64,000 bases of DNA from Opitutaceae bacterium. Lineage in GTDB: Bacteria > Verrucomicrobiota > Verrucomicrobiia > Opitutales > Opitutaceae. Below, piece by piece: positions 60,419-64,000 of this stretch. Position 1 is the first letter of the stretch, and the number at the start of each line of letters is the position of its first letter. A model generated the notes under the pieces. That model did no database searches. It worked only from the letters and a program-made list of their open reading frames with translations, and had not been told where the DNA came from. A program made the translations under genes and the position numbers. The stretch is taken from contig JAUSID010000095.1 of assembly GCA_030648295.1 (NCBI GenBank), positions 1 to 64,000 of the forward strand, given 5' to 3'.

Positions 60419-61351
60419 ATGAAAATCCTGAAGATTTTCGGCATCGTCGCGGGCATCCATGTTTTTGCCCTCATCCTCATTTTCGCCAATCCGGGCTGCA
60501 GCTCGACGACGAAAACGACGCCGGCTCCGAGTGACACGATCACGCAGAGCCAGCCGCCAGCATCGACCACGGTCACGTTGCCCAACCCGCCGTCCCCGGC
60601 GGCCAGCGCGACGAGTGAGCCGATCACGTTCAATCCCGATGCGCCGGCGGTCGCGTCGAACAGCTCCGGTGGAGTGCGGTTCACGCCGACACGCCCCGGC
60701 TCGCCGGCTGCGACCACGCTGATCGTCGAACCGGTTGTCGACGTGACGCCCGCCACGACGTACACCGTCGTCAGCGGCGACAATCTCTGGAATCTCGCCA
60801 AGAGGCACCATGTGTCCGTCACGGAACTCGCCGCCACTAACAACATCAGCGCGAGCACGGTGCTGCGGCCCGGCCAGAAACTGATCATTCCGGGCAAACC
60901 CGCCTCGCCCACCGCGGCCGCGACGGCCAATCCCGCCGCGAGCGGCGGCGAGACTGCGAGAACCGTGGCGGTGAAACCGTCCTCCGGCGCCGCCCTGACG
61001 CATGTGGTCAAGGCGGGCGAGACGCTCGGCATCATTGCGCGTCGGTATGGCGTGAAGCAGGGCGACATCGCCGTGGCCAACAACATTTCCGATCCGCAAA
61101 AAATCCTGGCCGGCACGGAACTGATCATCCCGGGCTGGCAGTCACCGGGCGCGGGGAAGTCCGGCAAGGCGGGCGCCAAGTCCTCGGAAAGCGCCGCGAA
61201 ATCCTCCTCCGGCAAGTCCGGTGAGTCGCGGCCGGCCTTCAAGGTGGAGGACGAACAAAATGCGCCCAAGCCGCCCGTTCCTCCCGCGGAGGTTCCCGTG
61301 ATCCGCGTCGACGATAGCCCGAGCCCAATCTCACCAGCGCCGAGGAACTGA
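60419..61351 (+). CDS. LysM-domain lipoprotein inserted in the dcw cluster
   Basis: 310 residues. A signal with lipobox-like FANPGC (Cys27) is followed by Thr/Pro/Ala-rich sequence and two LysM modules: TYTVVSGDNLWNLAKRHHVS to LRPGQKLIIP (about 118-162) and THVVKAGETLGIIARRYGVK to LAGTELIIP (about 197-241). LysM modules bind peptidoglycan GlcNAc chains. The C-terminal tail is Lys/Ser-rich then Pro-rich. No catalytic domain is present. Its place between murD and ftsW suggests a wall-binding role in septation; that is inference. A protein of this kind is not a standard dcw member. Confidence 0.85.
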   Translation: MKILKIFGIVAGIHVFALILIFANPGCSSTTKTTPAPSDTITQSQPPASTTVTLPNPPSPAASATSEPITFNPDAPAVASNSSGGVRFTPTRPGSPAATTLIVEPVVDVTPATTYTVVSGDNLWNLAKRHHVSVTELAATNNISASTVLRPGQKLIIPGKPASPTAAATANPAASGGETARTVAVKPSSGAALTHVVKAGETLGIIARRYGVKQGDIAVANNISDPQKILAGTELIIPGWQSPGAGKSGKAGAKSSESAAKSSSGKSGESRPAFKVEDEQNAPKPPVPPAEVPVIRVDDSPSPISPAPRN

Positions 61352-61370
61352 GCCGCGCGGCATCGAATCC

Positions 61371-62519
61371 ATGAACAGCCATCGCGTCACCGATCTCGCG
61401 CCTCCGCGGTTTTTGCTCAATCCCGCCACCGTCATCGCGGTGTGCGCGATTGGCCTCACGCTGCTGGGACTGTCGATTCTCTTCAGCGCCAGCGCATCTT
61501 TTCGGCAGGGGCCTTACTTCTATCTCAACAAGCAGATCGTCGGTGTCGTCGCGGCGACCGGGCTCTGCTTGTTGATGAGCCGCGTCGATCTCGACTATCT
61601 GCGCCGCTACGCGTGGTGGATCGGAGGTGCGTTGCTGGTACTGCTGGTGCTGGTGGCGATTCCGCACATCGGCATCGCCGTCAAAGGCAGTCGCCGCTGG
61701 CTCGGGTTCGGCAGCGTGCGCGTGCAGATCTCGGAGTTCGCGAAACTCGGGCTCGTGTTCTGCCTCGCGCATTATCTCGCGCAGAACCAGACGCGGATCG
61801 GCGAATTTCGGCGCGGCTTCCTGTGGCCGCTCGCGCTGGTGGGCGCATGTGCCGCGCCGGTTTTGCTCGAGCCCGACTTCGGCACGTCGGCGCTGATGGT
61901 CGCGGTTGGTCTCGTCCTTGTTTTCATCGCGGGCGCAAAATGGCGGCATATCCTGCCGGCAATTGCCCTGGTCGGCGGCGCGTTCGCCTTGCTCGTCGTC
62001 TACAATCCCAACCGGCTGCACCGGATACTGGAATTCCTGAGCGAGCAAAAATCGTATCAGCTCCGCCAGGCGCTGGCGGCTTATGCGGCGGGTGGCATCG
62101 AGGGCTCCGGGTTGGGGCAGGGGCGCCAGCAGCTCAGCTACCTGCCGGAGGCTCACACCGATTTCATTTTTTCCGTCATCGGCGAGGAACTTGGCCTCAT
62201 CTTCACGCTTGCAGTCGTGGTGCTGTTCACGACGATCCTCGTGGCCGGATTGATCCACCTGCGTCGCGCGCCGAACCTTTTTCAATTTCTGCTCGTGCTC
62301 GGCTGCCTGACGCTGATCTCGCTGCAGGCGATCATCAACATCGGCGTCGTCACCGGGGTATTCCCGACCAAGGGCATGTCGCTCCCGTTCATCAGCGCCG
62401 GGTTGTCGAATCTCATGCTGATGGGACTGCTGTTGGGCATCATCCTCAACACGCAGCGCACGTGGGGCCGGGCTACGCTCCCGGACGACGGGCGGACGAT
62501 GAGGGAAGTTTTGGCATGA
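61371..62519 (+). CDS. ftsW: Lipid II polymerase FtsW
   Basis: 382 residues with ten transmembrane helices of the SEDS family. SILFSASASFRQGPYFYLNK, IGIAVKGSRRWLGFGSVRVQ, SEFAKLGLVFCLAHYL and the late INIGVVTGVFPTKGMSLPFI (then SAGLSNLMLMGLLLGI) are family signatures. It polymerises lipid II into septal glycan together with FtsI. It starts 19 bp after the LysM gene. A word-rich inverted repeat separates it from murG. Confidence 0.95.
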   Translation: MNSHRVTDLAPPRFLLNPATVIAVCAIGLTLLGLSILFSASASFRQGPYFYLNKQIVGVVAATGLCLLMSRVDLDYLRRYAWWIGGALLVLLVLVAIPHIGIAVKGSRRWLGFGSVRVQISEFAKLGLVFCLAHYLAQNQTRIGEFRRGFLWPLALVGACAAPVLLEPDFGTSALMVAVGLVLVFIAGAKWRHILPAIALVGGAFALLVVYNPNRLHRILEFLSEQKSYQLRQALAAYAAGGIEGSGLGQGRQQLSYLPEAHTDFIFSVIGEELGLIFTLAVVVLFTTILVAGLIHLRRAPNLFQFLLVLGCLTLISLQAIINIGVVTGVFPTKGMSLPFISAGLSNLMLMGLLLGIILNTQRTWGRATLPDDGRTMREVLA

Positions 62520-62525
62520 TAGCCA

Positions 62526-62623
62526 GTGTGACCAGTGACGAGTGGCGAGTGACCGGCGGCCGATCGGCCGGCGCTGCCGGTGCGCTCGCTCTTCCTCGTC
62601 ACTCATCACTTGTCACTCGTCAC
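62526..62623. repeat. Word-tandem inverted repeat (site H) between ftsW and murG
   Basis: Left arm (62526-62553): GTGACCAGTGACGAGTGGCG and following. Right arm (62598-62623): GTCACTCATCACTTGTCACT and following, its complement. It fills most of the ftsW-murG gap. Confidence 0.7.
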
Positions 62624-62634
62624 CCGGTTTGCGC

Positions 62635-63762
62635 ATGAGCCGGTACATCATTTCGTGCGGCGGCACGGGCGGGCATCTTTCGCCCGGCATCTCCCTGGCC
62701 GAAGGACTCAACGCGCGCGGCCACGAGACCCGGCTGCTGATCAGCCAGAAGAAGGTCGATACGAGGCTGAGTGAAAAATATCCGCAGCTGAAATTCCAGC
62801 GGATGCCCGGAACCGGATTTTCGTTCCAGCCCTTGAAGCTGCTGCGGTGCGCGATTTCCCAAACCCAGGCCTTGCTCTTCTGCCTGCGTCTGCTGCGTGA
62901 AAGCCGGCCGGACGCGCTCGTGGGCTTCGGCGGGTTCACCTCCGCCCCGCTGGTTGCGGCGGGATGGTTGACCGGAATTCCCGTGGCCCTGCACGAGTCC
63001 AATCGCGTGCCGGGCATGGCGATTCGAACCCTCGGCCGGCTCGCGCATCGCGTCTACCTGCCGCCCGGCATCAAGGTGGCCGGTATCCGTCCTTCCGCGA
63101 CGCGGCATGTCGGGCTGCCGGTCCGCCGCGAGATCGTCCGGCACCCGCAGGTGGCGGCACGCGCCGCGCTCGGCATGGATTCCAACCAGCGTCTGCTGGT
63201 CATTCTCGGCGGCAGCCAGGGCGCTTCGTCGCTCAACGACTGGGCGCGCCAAAACCTGCCCGCGTTCGCGGCCGAGGGCATCCAGGTGTACTGCGTGACC
63301 GGCATGGGCAAGGGCGCCGATGGCATCGTCGAGCTGAAAACGCGCGACGGCGCGCCCATTCGTTCGGTTTTCATGTCGTTCTGTGATCAGATGGCCGAGC
63401 TGATGTCGGCGGCTGATCTGGTGATTTCCCGCGCCGGCGCCGGAACGCTCGCCGAGCTGATCCGCTGCGAGACGCCCGCCATCCTGGTGCCGTATCCGCA
63501 GGCGGCGGACGATCACCAGCGCGCGAATGCGGCGTTTTTCGAGCGTCAGGGCGGTGGGATTATCATCAGCCAGACGCAGCTGGGGCAGCTGCACGCGGAG
63601 GTACTCGATATGATTTTCAACGACTGGCTGCTGCGAAAGTTTCGCGGCAACCTCCAGCGCATGGATCGCGCCAACTCGCTCGAAGTGATGCTGGCCGACC
63701 TCGAGGATATTGCGGGAACACCGCGAACATCCGCCCGCATGGGGGACCCGCGGCCGGCGTGA
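62635..63762 (+). CDS. murG: Lipid II synthase MurG
   Basis: 375 residues from MSRYIISCGGTGGHLSPGIS; the frame opens upstream at 62542 through the repeat. GGTGGHLSPG (9-18), GFGGFTSAPLVAAGWL, ALHESNRVPGMAIR, LLVILGGSQGASSLND, and the UDP-GlcNAc-binding ISRAGAGTLAELIRC with PYPQAADDHQRANA are the MurG motifs. It adds GlcNAc to lipid I at the inner membrane. It is the last complete gene; murC and ddl would be expected beyond the window. Confidence 0.96.
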   Translation: MSRYIISCGGTGGHLSPGISLAEGLNARGHETRLLISQKKVDTRLSEKYPQLKFQRMPGTGFSFQPLKLLRCAISQTQALLFCLRLLRESRPDALVGFGGFTSAPLVAAGWLTGIPVALHESNRVPGMAIRTLGRLAHRVYLPPGIKVAGIRPSATRHVGLPVRREIVRHPQVAARAALGMDSNQRLLVILGGSQGASSLNDWARQNLPAFAAEGIQVYCVTGMGKGADGIVELKTRDGAPIRSVFMSFCDQMAELMSAADLVISRAGAGTLAELIRCETPAILVPYPQAADDHQRANAAFFERQGGGIIISQTQLGQLHAEVLDMIFNDWLLRKFRGNLQRMDRANSLEVMLADLEDIAGTPRTSARMGDPRPA

Positions 63763-64000
63763 GATAAAAGGACTAAAAGACTAAAGGACTAAGGGACCAA
63801 GGGACCACGGAGGAAATACCAGAGACTAGAGACCAGAGACCACGGACCACTGACCACCGATTACCGACCACCGATTACCGAAAAACGACCACGGACCACG
63901 AATGCGGAGAGCGATTACATTTCATTTTCGAGCAATGGCAGACGGGGGCACCGATTACTGCGGGTCCTCGGTGGTCCTTTCGCCTTTTGGTCCCTTAGCC
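63763..64000. repeat. Word-tandem inverted repeat (site I) at the right edge
   Basis: Left arm (63765-63811): GGACTAAAGGACTAAGGGAC-type words, then GACCACGGACCACTGACCAC-like words to about 63900. Right arm (63965-63998): the complement (GGTGGTCCTTTCGCCTTTTG and on). No gene is seen; the next gene begins outside the window. Confidence 0.65.

Overview
The window is 64 kb of GC-rich bacterial chromosome with standard housekeeping genes and no rRNA operon, phage, CRISPR array or intact transposase gene. I infer a Gram-negative member of the Verrucomicrobiota, probably Opitutaceae-like. The reasons are a fused lpxC-fabZ gene, lpxA, TonB-receptor and TolC-type outer-membrane proteins, a complete dcw cluster with a meso-DAP-type MurE, and many word-like intergenic repeats. 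No taxonomic search was possible, so this is an inference.

Layout. 1-1.6 kb: the end of one sulfatase gene, coupled by an ATGA overlap to a second. 1.6-4.0 kb: an accessory spot with a solo HipA-type kinase carrying its own helix-turn-helix, then a tRNA-His locus made of one intact tRNA gene, a small GIY-YIG nuclease gene and two tRNA-derived fragments carrying a perfect palindrome. 4.0-8.6 kb (minus): dnaG, rpoD, a lipoprotein and tatA. 8.9-12.5 kb: a DUF362-like secreted protein, a solitary nuoA, a PTS-IIA/diadenylate cyclase fusion and rpmG. 12.9-21.8 kb: mrp, tolB, sodA, tadA, infA, a lipid kinase, miaA and several small membrane proteins. 21.9-30.5 kb (minus): a TolC-like protein, an FmdB-like zinc ribbon, a PpiD/SurA-like foldase, a YihY-family protein, a GYF-like membrane protein and argS. 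30.6-33.4 kb: puuD and a divergent thymidine phosphorylase. 33.4-36.5 kb: a membrane-anchored truncated sigma factor with its probable anti-sigma partner, and a membrane-anchored degenerate Mrr-like protein. 36.5-41.9 kb: efp, lpxC-fabZ, lpxA, hisI, a DUF971 protein and ndh. 42.4-49.4 kb (minus): gltD, a TPR membrane protein and a large TonB-dependent receptor. 49.5-50.0 kb: remnants of two genes. 50.2-63.8 kb: the dcw cluster mraZ-orf-rsmH-ftsL-ftsI-murE-murF-mraY-orf-murD-lysM-ftsW-murG behind a four-repeat MraZ box.

How the genes work together. The last 14 kb builds peptidoglycan precursors and the divisome. The lpxC-fabZ/lpxA pair starts lipid A synthesis. tolB, a TolC-like protein, a PpiD-like foldase and tatA serve the envelope. 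infA, rpmG, argS, miaA, tadA, efp and tRNA-His serve translation.

The most interesting signals are: (1) the tRNA-His/GIY-YIG cassette, a 474-bp-spaced pair of 41-bp perfect repeats that are tRNA fragments with the anticodon region replaced by a palindrome; (2) at least nine intergenic sites that share one architecture, a tandem short word on one side and its reverse complement on the other, each with a different word; (3) three inverted-repeat elements beginning TAGC that supply the stop codon of the neighbouring gene; (4) protein fusions, namely PTS-IIA with diadenylate cyclase, a membrane protein with sigma region 4, and a periplasmic domain with a degenerate Mrr domain.
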